In this document: positions 11,360-21,323 of the stretch, one piece after another
How positions within the stretch are numbered: the stretch's first letter is position 1
Layout: each line of letters opens with the position of its first letter
The notes under the pieces: generated by a model
The model's input: only the letters and a program-made list of their open reading frames with translations
Database searches by the model: none
What the model was told of the DNA's origin: nothing
NCBI RefSeq assembly: GCF_008831285.2
Contig: NW_022205078.1
Location: forward strand, 1-54,293
From: Nymphaea colorata
Lineage: Eukaryota; Streptophyta; Magnoliopsida; Nymphaeales; Nymphaeaceae
DNA length: 54,293 nucleotides
Direction: 5' to 3'
Position numbers and translations under genes: made by a program

Positions 11360-13638
11360 ATGTTTAAAAGTTCAGTACAGGCAATCCCCAATAAAAAAGG
11401 GCCAGTCAGCTTCATCAAGTCAGTCGGATCGCCCAAACAAGCGGACAAGCCCTTGCAGTTCCAGACCACCAAGAGCATCAGTACCATCGAAAATGAAACA
11501 TTCGCATAACAATCAAGGAAACCCACAGTCATCAATTCCGTATCTATTGAAATCGCATACGATAAGTGCTATAGACCACTCAGACTCATGTTTCCCTTCA
11601 ACTCGGAAACATCAGTCCAGGAACTCCTAATTTTTATGAAACGAGAGTTAAAGGAAAATTTTATTTACTTTAAAGCGAAAAACATTAATATTGAATATTT
11701 CCTCACGCTTACTCACAGAAAAGTGAAGGATCTCAGTGCCAAACGATTAGAACTCACTGGCATCCGCCCTAAAATCGATTGCAAAAATAATCTGCTCACC
11801 AACTTCTAAATCATCAAATGCCTAGGCACAGGAGGCTTCTCGAAGGTTTACCTTGTCAGAGGATTCGGCATGCTTTTCGCCATGAAAGTCATCAATAAGA
11901 ACTTCATTTTAGAGAACGAAAAAGATAATATCGTCGAGAGCTAAAGAAAGATTCTCGAGAAATGCAATGGCCATCCTTTTATCACTAAATTGTACATGAG
12001 TTTTGAAACCTCAAATTGTTTGATATTCTGTATGGAGTATTGCCACGGCGGTGAGCTTTTCAATCTGCTGAGAAAGGTGAAAAGAATGAAATAGCAATAG
12101 GCAAAATTTTATTTCCTTTAGACACTGATCGCTATCAGTCATTTGCACTCTCAAAAGATCCTCTACCGAGATCTAAAGCCATAGAACATAATAATCGACA
12201 GCGAAGGCCACATAAGACTTGCTGATTATGGTCTTTCGAAGATAATGATGGAAGATATGACTTACAGTTTTTGCGGGAGTGCCGAATACATGGCTCCAGA
12301 AATGCTTCTAAAGTAATAATATTGCTAAACAGAAAAGGCCATGGCTTTGAAATCGACTATTATTGCTTGGGAGCATTGCTTTACGAGCTTCTATTCGGCC
12401 TGCCGCCCTATTACTCCAGAGATCAAAATTAACTCTTCAGCAACATCCTCAACAACTAATTGTAGTTCCCTCCTTACGTCTAAATATCAACCGATCTCAA
12501 AAATTTACTGATGAAACTACTGGAAAAAAATACTGACCTAAGATTCAAAAATTCAGCATAGATTTTTGCAAGTCCATGGCTTTCAGATTGCAAAATCGAT
12601 GAAGCACTTGCCAAGAGAATGGTGCCGCCTTTCCAGACTGCTATGTTTTAAAACAATTTCGACGATTCTGATTTTGTTCAGGATTAAAAGGTATAAATTT
12701 TGATGCTTGAAAAGTAAAAAGACGGCGGAAAGTTACCCTAATAATAGGTATGTTTTCCCTATTTTTACTTCATAGATGAATAGCTAGCAAGGCTCTAGAC
12801 GGAATATCAAAAAAATCAAGAAAAAAAACTAGACTTTTCCAAAAAACCTACCCAAGCGGTTCCAGTACAGCCGGTAAACAGCCCAAAATAATTTCTCTGG
12901 AGGAATGGAGCGATGCGAAGCGTAGACAACAGCCAAATCTTTGCATAAACCTCAAACCACAACAGTCCTCGAGCCGCACAGGGACTCAACCGCTCCAACG
13001 ACAAGTTCAAGATGGTGAATTCGCAACTTTCAAGCAATCCTTCTATTATTTCAACAGTAAAGGGATCATAAATCATCAGCGTATCAAGAGGCTCCGAGAA
13101 CTTCAACTGTACAGGCACGAAAATGACCAACGTTCGCAGAATTCCCCAAATCGATAAGGACAACCAGGTTTCGAGGAGCAATTAGCGCTTCGGATCTCCA
13201 ATCAACATCAACAACTATATCAACATCTATACCTGCAAAAGCCCACCAAGCAATCAAACAGTTTTCACATCGAATAACTACACATCTCCACAGCCCAAGA
13301 AGGCCTTTAGCTATGGCAACATATCCTACGAAAAAAGCATCAACAACTCATACAAAAACAACTCCAATACTTCCAATATCTACAGCAGCATCAGCCACCA
13401 TGGCGAAAGGATCAAGTTTTGCTCATCCGAAAAGCCAACCCTGTCGAGCCTTGTCTCACCTTCTTCCACAACTCTCAAAGCCACTTCCTCGCAGAGCTCA
13501 GCCCAACTGAATCGCGGTTATTTGTCCAATTTCAAGGAGAGATTCAATCCGAACCAGAAGATCAAGAAATCTTACAAAAATACAGATAAGCTTAATTTTA
13601 ATTTTTTCAATGCCACCACCCCTTACAAGCATTGCTGA
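11360..13638 (+). CDS. AGC-type Ser/Thr kinase with long Asn/Ser-rich tail
   Basis: This is a 752-residue kinase. A 150-residue N-terminal region precedes the domain: GTGGFSKVY (P-loop), FAMKV (catalytic Lys), the alpha-C Glu encoded by TAA at 11942, YRDLKP followed by TAG (Glu) and N, ADYG in place of [14 protein letters not shown], then [21 protein letters not shown] 20-base intron at 12313-12332 interrupts the Lys codon before GHG. The order and the [11 protein letters not shown] segment are those of the S6K/PKA/SGK group. FPYFYF about 60 residues after the domain resembles the AGC hydrophobic motif with Tyr at the phosphosite. A tail of about 300 residues rich in Asn, Ser and Lys follows to TGA at 13636. 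Open throughout; the upstream ATG at 11329 is out of frame. Confidence 0.92.
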
Positions 13639-13876
13639 GCCCACTTATGGGTAGGATATGATTCTCTATATTTTTTAGCCACTTTATTTGCTTCATAAAG
13701 GCAGAATTATGGGTAATTTTGGCAGAGATTGCAATTATTCGTTTTCGTAATTACTTTAGCGAGCGATACATGCAAAACAAGGCACAGGGCGTGTAAGGAA
13801 GTGAAGAGATGACGTTAATTTGATGAATTTTTAATAATTTAATTAAAACTTCTTTAAACTTATAATATTCTTCTAA

Positions 13877-14227
13877 ATGCTGGATCGGTTCAGGTCAAAA
13901 TCTTAGAGAGCGGTAGCGGCTGTCCAAAAGAGTTTTCTATAAAAATTCAAAGGCAAATCTAACTTCGTGACCAAATAAGGCATGATGTGCATTCTCTTCA
14001 AGGAGGAAGAGACGCCAAATCTGCGAAGGACGAAATGCAAGACCGAATCATGCTCAAATTCCGAAACCAGATTGAGCAGTCAGTCCTAGTTCAAGGCTAA
14101 AAGCGAGTAAAATTAGCTAAAACTTCCCTCCATCAGCAAAAACAAACAAAGACTGTAGCAAACTCTCCTTCAAAAATACGCACAAAAAGATTTGAAAAAA
14201 GATTATAAGCTCAAGCTCATACGATGA
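13877..14227 (+). CDS. Small basic protein, 116 residues
   Basis: An open frame starts 18 bases after a CTTATAATATT element and ends at TGA 14225-14227. The protein is rich in Lys, Ser, Arg and Glu. It opens MLDRFRSKS, has a short hydrophobic patch (GMMCILF) near residue 37, and ends in a strongly basic helix (LKKDYKLKLIR). Several in-frame TAG/TAA codons are read as Glu. No family is recognised. It is accepted because of the promoter-like element, the spacing and the composition, which is unlike the flanking spacer. Confidence 0.55.
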
Positions 14228-14628
14228 AATCAACCAACAATGATAATGAATAACTTCTTTTTTTTTTAATCCTTATTTTTTCACTATGATGTTTTTAGCA
14301 ATATAATTTTGACCAGTTGACTTTCGTGGACTTTTTCACCATAGTCGAAATCTAAGACCAGACAACGATCCGATCGGTCGCCTGCTGATGATGGGATTGC
14401 TGTTTCGGAAAATTAGAAGAGCGTGGGGGATGAATGGCTGGAATTGAGATGAAATCGACTGATTACATATCCAATGAAGTAATGATTACCTGAGATCCAT
14501 TAATCCATAAATTTACAGTATTCTATACCATTCTAACCCAATATTCATGAATATTTATGAGAGTTATTTAACTACGAGATCGGCATTTTTAAACCCGCTC
14601 GATGATAAGGACTGCTAAGAGCTAACGC
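14228..14628. other. Spacer before duplicated block
   Basis: Four hundred bases of AT-rich DNA without a supported gene. It includes a T9-plus run near 14255 and ends where the VWA gene copy begins abruptly at CAGCTGGAAGTTCGG. The left junction of the duplication therefore lies at about 14629. Confidence 0.5.
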
Positions 14629-14877
14629 AGCTGGAAGTTCGGCCCTGAGCCCATCGAGCATGAGGTGCAGATCCACCCCAAGACCTTGCGGCCTCTCTCG
14701 GTGGTCGGCGGCGAGCACTGGGACAGCCTGGCGAAGGCTGCTTTCGGTGTGGAGGACAAGCGGGAGCTGTTCAAGGGTGCAAGTACATCGAGGAGTTCCT
14801 CATCAAGCACAAGAAGAAGCCGACAGCCAGCGAGATCGCGGTGTTTTACTACAACCGCTACTTTGAGTCTGGGAAAC
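14629..14877 (+). pseudogene. Fragment of the VWA gene, inverted copy
   Basis: About 249 bases match the VWA gene at 2134-2382 in opposite orientation, with only a few differences, so the copying is recent. The first part keeps frame (EVQIHPKTLRPLSVVGGEHW), but one G of a four-G run is missing (GGGTGCAAG against GGGGTGCAAG). That shifts the frame, and the homology stops at GAGTCTGG, where unrelated AT-rich DNA begins. There is no start codon or promoter. Together with the HDAC fragment at 15.8 kb it keeps the relative order and orientation of the chromosome's left end, only inverted. Confidence 0.9.
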
Positions 14878-15209
14878 TCCTTTTTGATGAAAAAGATGTG
14901 CTGCTTAATTTTTCAAAAATAGGTGCATTGAGCATAGGTCGTCCTGGAATAGGCCTCAAAACATCCAAACGAGTTATTAAAATTCGTATTATTGAAAATA
15001 TGATTTGTTGATTCTGTGCTCCTAGTTTTTACTATGGAATAAATACTTTTTTCATAAATAACAAATTTTTCTTCATGATCTATGGGGTTGTAATCAAATT
15101 AATCATGTTGCGCCCATCTCCTTCAACCTCCTTTCATCATTACTGTATTTTGATTCCATTCCAAACATTCCCCGCCAGATAATATAAATGAATTTTAACC
15201 CTGGCTTTT
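14878..15209. other. Spacer inside the duplicated block
   Basis: AT-rich sequence that matches neither the VWA nor the HDAC flanks by eye. No gene is supported. It lies between the VWA fragment and the copied 5' part of the ART gene. Confidence 0.4.
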
Positions 15210-15565
15210 CATTTATGATTTCAAAGTCTTACTCGTAGCTTTCTTGCTTATTTGAGCCGATATTTCAAGTGAGCTATTGGAAACTTTTTGATTCGCTTCA
15301 GTCTGAGTTTTTCTGGGTTGTGGTTGAGGTGTTGTGGGAAGCTGAGGACCGATGGTGGTATTAAGCGTGTGCTTGAGTTCGATGATTTGAGGGGAAAATG
15401 AAGCTGTGCCTGATAACATGAATAAAATGCGGACTGGTATAAAATGAAAAATAAGTTGAGGTTCTATAAGCGAAGCACTGCTCCAGACGGCTCTGCTGCA
15501 GCAAGGTGGAATATTTCGGAGGCTCTCCGGAGGAAATAATAATACTAACAAGAGATAATATTGTT
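15210..15565 (-). pseudogene. Decayed copy of the 5' region of the ART-receiver gene
   Basis: This stretch repeats 17185-17545 in the same orientation with roughly 85% identity by eye and several indels (a 12-base gap, a 6-base gap and single-base shifts). Shared stretches include the CGAAATATTCCACCTT and CATTTTATTCATGT segments (minus-strand reading). The longer copy leads directly into the ART-receiver gene, so this one is probably a truncated paralogue. One minus frame stays open for 112 codons and on past a TAA, so residual coding cannot be ruled out. Confidence 0.6.
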
Positions 15566-15617
15566 ATAAATACATAGAATTATAATAAAGGAAGACTTGA
15601 ATATTTGGTTTAGTTGA

Positions 15618-15845
15618 TCATTTTTGTTTCTCCCTCTCCAAGAACTCATCATACCTTGCTCTTTCCTCTCGAGTCCTGAGGCGGGGTTCCACGGTGAACT
15701 TGTTCTCGCTGTAACTGGCGGTCACGCTGAAGCCTGCATCTTTCAGCTTTCGAATCCATGCGCTTTGGCTTCATGGGGCGGTCCGCGTAGTATAAAACTT
15801 ACCGATTTCCTCGTCGTGGAAGTGCGCCGCGTCGCGCCATTCCAT
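15618..15845 (-). CDS. Possible chimeric gene: HDAC start fused to a new 3' exon
   Basis: The minus strand carries a copy of the HDAC leader (GATATAATTATAAAC) and first codons. They read MEWRDAAHFHDEEIG, against MQGRNVAYFHNEEIG in the functional gene. Next comes GTAAGT, a splice-donor-like sequence absent from the original gene, which has GCAAAT there. HDAC similarity fades after AAGCGCATGG. Downstream is an open, coding-like stretch: FSVTASYSENKFTVEPRL, then RTREERARYDEFLEREKQK and TGA at 15618. An intron of about 63-69 bases ending in AG would join the two in frame, giving about 55 residues. I do not recognise the second exon. It may equally be a pseudogene fragment beside the 3' end of another gene. 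Confidence 0.35.
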
Positions 15846-16074
15846 TATCAATATTTGTTTATAATTATATCACAAGCCAAGGCTTGAGGACTAGCAAGAA
15901 AAATGGACAAGCTCGATATGCCTTCCGGGCAGCTCATAATAACTCATGCATCCTCCATGCCAGATGCTGTTATGATTGATTAAAGTAATCATCAAGGATC
16001 CGCTTGAGACGCCTGGTGGCAGCATGGCAAGTGCAGTGCTATCCCTGTGGTTGCTGTGTGGATAAATACACAAA

Positions 16075-17545
16075 TCATTTCTTCTTGATTTTGCAGAAGT
16101 TGACGACGTCGGACTCTTTGATGGTGATGCTGAAGTAGCGCTCTCTCGGAATGTTCCTTGCCTGCACCTTCTACAAAGCGCTGGCCTTGTGCCCGCAGAA
16201 GATGAGCGTCTCCGCGCTGATGCCGTGCACCTTGTAAAGCCTCTCGAGCAGGTCGATTCCGGCCTCCTTGTTTTCCTCTCCGCCTTCCACCCTCTTCATG
16301 TCCGATATCAGCTTGAACTGCAGGCCCTTCCAGTTGAGGAGCCATCCGAACTATTTGACCCATTTCTCCGCGTGCACTGTGCTCGTCACTTGCAGGATCT
16401 CGATGTCGTTGCTCTTCAGGATGTCTGCGATCACCTTCTCGTTGCCCTTCGGCTCGTCGTCGACCCAAAGCACGATGTTCTTTTGGAAGGTCACAGGAGA
16501 CGAAATTTCGCTCAGCCATACCCTATCGTAGCTGCCGACTTTTTCGATCTTTTCCACCATGAAATAGGTGAAGGGGGCGAACAGGATTTCCTGCTTCTGC
16601 GGGTGCAGTGAAAAAGGCTGGATGTCCTTGCCGTTCATCGATGAGATGACGAACAAGGTGCCCAGGTTGCCGGCCACCTAGTCTTTGACATGTGATTATT
16701 CCCTATAGGCAATGATGAAGCTGTGCCAATAGAAGGTCTGTTATCTTCTGAAAAATTTGCTGAATTTGAAGTTTTTCATTCCGAAGTAGCAAACGCTTTG
16801 GTAGTTCTTGAGCATGTTCATGTTGACGTAGAGGTCCTTGATGATTGAGTACTCGGACCGGTTGTCGTTGACTTCCTTCTTGTACCGATCGAACCGCTTG
16901 ATGTACTTGAAGATTTTACTACTGTACTTCCTGCTCGTCAGGTAGAGGAAAGGCAGGTAGAATTTCTATGTCCGGAGTTAAGGGTCGAGCTTGCTGTTTG
17001 ATTCTATGCGTTCGGCTGCGGTCGAAAACTCTCCTTCCATCTTGTTCTCCCTGTAAACCTGTATCTTTGACTTCACTTCCGAAACCTATGGCCCTCGAGG
17101 CAGCAGAATATAACTTGAATTCCTTATCTGGCTTTTCCTTCACGATTTCTTCAACAGTCTTCGGCTTTGTAAAGGCCTTTCTTGCCTTATTTGAAGCCTG
17201 GTATTTCAATTGAGCTCTTGGAAACCTTTTCGATTCGCTTCGGTCTGAGTTTTTCTGTGTCTATGTGGTTGAGGTGGTCTTGTGGGAAGCTGAGAACCGA
17301 TGGTGGTATAAGCTTGTGCTTGAGTTCGATGATTTGGGGGGAGAATGAAGCTGAGGCCAGGTTGGTGCCTGATTACATGAATAAAATGCGGTCTGGTATA
17401 AAATGAAAAATAAGTTGGGATTCTATAAGCGAAGCACTTCTCCAGACGGCTTTGCCACAGTAAGGTGGAATATTTCGGAGGCTCCCTGGAGGAAATGATA
17501 TAACACCCATATAATACTAGCAAGAGATATTATGGTTATGAATCG
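16075..17545 (-). CDS. ADP-ribosyltransferase-like domain fused to receiver-like domain
   Basis: The best-defined part runs from about 17050 to TGA at 16075. The first domain contains GTLFVISSMNGKDIQPFSLH and QEILFAPFTYFMV, which match the C-terminal half of arginine-type mono-ADP-ribosyltransferases (NTLFII..GKDIS..S.YPEEKEVLFPPGT). The last catalytic Glu is kept, but the ExE pair reads KQE and the STS motif is not clear, so activity is uncertain. A second domain follows: NIVLWVDDEPKGNE, STVHAEKWV, FKLISDMKRVEGG, GIDLLERL and ETLIFCG, the layout of a receiver fold with its acidic pocket (DD) and phospho-acceptor Asp (ISDM). The N-terminal part (MKYQASNKARKAF onward) is in another frame and joins through an unresolved intron or shift near 17075-17110. 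The repeat at 17185-17545 covers its 5' end. Confidence 0.6.
17185..17545 (-). repeat. Repeat copy 2 (5' part of the ART-receiver gene)
   Basis: This is the partner of the copy at 15210-15565, direct orientation, about 2 kb apart. It has extra sequence relative to copy 1, including 12 in-frame bases, and continues into the body of the ART-receiver gene on its left side. No terminal inverted repeats or target-site duplication are visible around either copy, so this looks like segmental duplication, not transposon insertion. Confidence 0.75.
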
Positions 17546-17606
17546 TCTAGAATAGGAAATGCTGCTTCATGAAAAATCTTTAAAATTATTGACGAAGATC
17601 ACTCAA

Positions 17607-17843
17607 TCAGGCAGGGCGGGTTACTTCAGCGGGTCTGTTGTCTGTTTGGGTTTGTCTTGGGATGGTATTTTGCAGGTCTTGGGATGGGGCCTAAACAGGT
17701 TGAACTGGGTCGAGCTTGATTTTTCCTCCTTGTCCTGTGAAGGCTGCGTCCATGATCTTCTTGTTGAGGGAGAAAGAGTTTTCGCTGGTTGGGCAGCATG
17801 GGCAGCAGTACGTGGCAATGAAGGCGAGTATGCTATAGCACAT
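17607..17843 (-). CDS. Small cysteine-containing membrane protein, 78 residues
   Basis: The ATG at 17843 lies six bases after a TTTATAACC element, and the frame ends at TGA 17607-17609. The N-terminus is hydrophobic (MCYSILAFIATYCCPCC), so it could be a signal anchor or a palmitoylated segment. It is followed by a polar tail (MDAAFTGQGGKIKLDPVQPV, then a Gln/Pro/Asp-rich end) in which one TAG is read as Glu. No family is recognised. A longer start is possible in the same frame but would need a non-ATG codon. Confidence 0.5.
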
Positions 17844-18134
17844 AGATAGGTTATAAAGCATGCATATCAATCGAACTAAAATCACCAACTACCTTGGCTA
17901 GCTTCCATCTTAGTTAATAGTATATGCACATACTTTACATATATTATAACATGTAAAATATCATCAAAATCAACCAATTTAGAAGTACTTTTCTCAATAG
18001 TTCCCAGCTAATCATGCCCCATAGCATAAAGAATCTTTATTAAATCTTTCCTTTCTTTTTATTGCTCATAAAGCAGGCCTCTTATGATTAAATGCGACAA
18101 CAGGAATAGGTTATTGCTGATAGGTAAAATGGAA

Positions 18135-18656
18135 TCATTATTGGAAAGCCTTCAGGGCTTCAGCTCTGTAGATTCGTCCGGGGATCAAATTGTGGCCCAA
18201 CTTGCTAGCCACTTTCTCCACAAAAATAACCCTATTTTCCTTTTTAAGTTCCTTGGTGGGAGGCGTGGCCCAATTTTAAATCGAGTAGAGCACGCTTCCT
18301 CTGTCGACGTTCCCCTCGGTCTTTAAGTGGACGACTGCTCTCCCTTCGCCGATGTCCTTCAGCTGGCGCTGGTTGTACTTCTTGATGCCTGTGTTCTTGG
18401 TCACCCTGCCCGTGAATTTCTACTCAGTGGAGGAGAATTGATGCTCGACGAGTGTTTGCCCGGAGGGACTGATCCTGCCTCTCGGTTGGTAGGGCGAGAA
18501 ATCTCTGAGGCCAGTTGAGTAGGGGTTGAGATCGGCCTTGTGGGCGGAATTGGGCCGATTTTGGACGAGGCTCTTACCGCTTTTATTGTGTTTGAGGCGG
18601 CACATGCGATTGGAGATGTTCTCGTAGGTGGGCGAGTAGGTGGAGAAGGCCGACAT
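18135..18656 (-). CDS. Unknown protein, 173 residues
   Basis: Continuous frame from ATG 18656 to TGA 18135 with three in-frame TAG/TAA codons. The first 80 residues are polar and Ser/Pro/Asn-rich (MSAFSTYSPTYENISNRM). The C-terminal half looks folded: GRVTKNTGIKKYNQRQLKDI, GEGRAVVHLKTEGNVDRGSV, LGHNLIPGRIYRAEALKAF. No transmembrane segment, signal or known motif. It is divergent from the CLEC16A homologue, with 149 bases between starts, a typical shared promoter here. Confidence 0.65.
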
Positions 18657-18805
18657 TTAAAAAATGGAATAGAACTTTGGGTTATTAATATATTGGCGAC
18701 TTTTATTTGGCATCGTGCCATCATATATAAGCCCGCAGAGGGGGCGGCTGCTCGGAAAGGAGGGGAGGAGATTAGTCTTCGTAAGTATTAATAATCAATT
18801 TATAT

Positions 18806-21151
18806 ATGGAGGGCGACGACGAAGAGAAGATATAAAGTAACGAATAGGTTCTTGTACGGCTGAAGTATTATTGATAAGTATGAAGCGATCTCAACTAACA
18901 GATGGAAGGACTAATCGCCATTCCCTAGCAACTCTTACGCAGCTACGTTGGTCTCTATATCCAGCAACGCCATTCTGTCTCAGATGATTTCTTCTCGTAC
19001 TGTTCACCATATAAAGTGCACTATGCGAGCACGCTATCGTACAAAAACTGTTCGGCGTGGCAGCGCGGCACTTGCCAGCGGTGGTGCTTCTGGAGATATT
19101 CAATTTGCTGCTTGCCAACACAACCCAGCCTAACAACCTGGTCTTCATCTTCTCGCAGGGGTGCGTCCACGAGTTTCTGTTCTAAAGATTCGGAGTTTTC
19201 TCGGAAGGAGTGGAAGCGGTGGAGTACTACGTGCAACTGCTCAAGACGATCGTGCTCAAGATCAGCAGCCACGGGAACAATTCGCTCATCAAGCTGTTCT
19301 GCAACACGCGGTACCCTCCTTTCCGCTTTTTTCGGCTGTGGTTACTTTGGCTTCCGCCGACCACAAGGAGGAGCTGGTGAGGGTGACTGCCCGCCAGTGC
19401 CTGCTGCAGCTGACCGCCCTCATCAACGAAAAGCAGGTGGGGCGGGGCTACCTCACCGACCTGCAGATGGCGGTCTTCCTCTACGAGTTCACGAGTAGCA
19501 TGCAGGAGGGGGACGAGGAGGGACACCTCAAGTATATGACTGACCTGCTGTTCGCGCTCAGGGAAAACCCAATATCGCTATCGCTCCTGCTCAGTGCCTT
19601 CACTAATAACGTCATTCTGCCCCTCCTCAACAATTTTCCAGCCATTCTCAGGCTGCTGAGAAAGATCGATGGGCATGTGGAGGAGCATGGCGGGTTCCCA
19701 GCCCACTACAGGAAGATTAAGAGGGTTTTGCTCAACATAGTGGCTACTTTCTTCTTCGCCAAGTTCACCAATAGTACCTACATGGCAGCACTCAAACTGC
19801 TGACCTTTAACAATAAGACGGCCCAACCCAACATGACCAAGCACTACCAGAAGCGAGGGGAAAAGGTAGGTCCATTTTTGCTGTAATTTGATGCGCAAAA
19901 GTAAAGCGAGGACTAAAAATTGTTACTCTATGAGGGGTGGGTGGATTTCAATTGCTCCAGCGAGGAGGTGCAGAAGATAAAATAGGGGAAAATCAAGCAA
20001 AAGGGTGGGTTTTTCAGTTCATTCTTCTCCAAGTCTGACCCCCACGAGTAGTACATTAAAAAGACATTGACTGCAGTGGGCCTAAACTACGACGAGCTTC
20101 GCTTCCCCTCTTCAAATTGTCGGTAAGTTTGAACATGAAGACGGGCATATACTACGTGTAGGAGGCATTGGTGCGGCGTTAGGAGAGGGGGTAGATAATA
20201 AACCGATAGAGGCTGTAGGCGCACATAAACGAATACAAGGGGAAATTCGATCTTTCTGAAGAGATGTGCCTGTAGGTGCTGCACATGGTCAAGAAGATAA
20301 GGTCGCACAACCTCTCCATGGTGAAGGAGGCCACCAAATGCCCGCCGTAGGTCTAGTTTTAGTATGGATTTCTACTGAAATTGAGAGCATACCTGCTCAA
20401 CACTCTCAGCGACTATATACTCGTCACCGAAAAGGAGCAGAGCCTGAGGGCCATCGCCGCTGTGAGTCAGTTGGTGACGCAGTTGGGGCTTCCCTTCCTG
20501 CTGGACCGCAAGACAAGGCAGAAGGTAGTGTGGAAGTTGGAGCAGGTGCAGCAGGAGATCCATGACCTCACCTTCGCCAACGACTTCAAGAAGCTCATCG
20601 GCTACGTCATCTACAACAAGGAGGAGGAGTTCCTGCAGCTCTGGGACGAAAACAACGAGCCCACCTCCCCCTCGCCCAAGAGCTTAGTCGAACTCAAGAC
20701 CTTCAAATACTAGTTCCTCCGCCGCATCATCGACCCAGAACTCGAATCGATCAGCCAGTTTGTCAACCGACAGTGGTGCCAGACTCTCTCAGAACAGGAC
20801 TGCCTGCTGCTCACCTTCAAATACTCCTATGGAAACGATGGCAGCATAGAAATCAAACCGTCCAAACTAGGCATACTCCTGACGCTGTAGGAAAGCGAGG
20901 GGGCCGAGCCTCACCTGGTGCGGGTGGGGTAAGACGATCCAAGGATGGATCTGAAGGACTTGTTTTCTCTATCCTTCAAGGAGTTGCCGAGTAAGGTGAG
21001 GCTGCGTGACAAGGAGCAAGTGTACGAGATCCGGAGCAGCATCGAGCGGATCAGATCGTTCCGGGAGGAGCAGATGACCAAGCTGATCGTGCAGTACTTC
21101 GAATCGACCTACAACCTGATCAGGGACAAGATCCTCCAGCGCATCAAATGA
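18806..21151 (+). CDS. CLEC16A/Ema/GOP-1 homologue (FPL domain)
   Basis: CLEC16A proteins act in endosome-lysosome traffic and mitophagy. The FPL-domain pattern is present: FSALCEHAIVQKLFGVAARH, LLEIFNLLLANTTQPN, EYYVQLLKTIVLKIS and NSLIKLFCNT, then FPLFSAVVTLASADHKEELV and RVTARQCLLQL. A 20-base intron (18997-19016) and a 26-base intron (20051-20076) restore frame. The 5' end is uncertain: ATG 18806 follows TTTATAT, but its frame meets TGA before an AG at 18901, so ATG 18902 (MEGLIAIPEQLL) may be the real start. Near 19305 the frame must step back by one base (TACCCTCC), probably a missing C. Many TAG codons are read through in the C-terminal third. TGA at 21149-21151. Confidence 0.82.
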
Positions 21152-21323
21152 GATTTTTGTATCAATCTAACCAAATACACCCAACTATCACCCCCGCATG
21201 CACGGACGAGCAGCAGCGTAGTCATCTGTGCGCGTATATTACAATTGTGGGCAGAGCCAATTGATCCTTTGTAGGCACGTAGGAAGAAGTTAATCAACTG
21301 TGTGAGAAATAATAATTTCCTAA

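Noticed and set aside
14629-17545. Transposon-mediated duplication
   Set aside because: No transposase frame, terminal inverted repeats or target-site duplications are visible around the copies.
19866-19901. A 36-base intron in the CLEC16A gene
   Set aside because: It begins GTAGGT and ends AG, but its length is a multiple of three and it has no in-frame TGA, so coding retention is equally possible. I did not call it.
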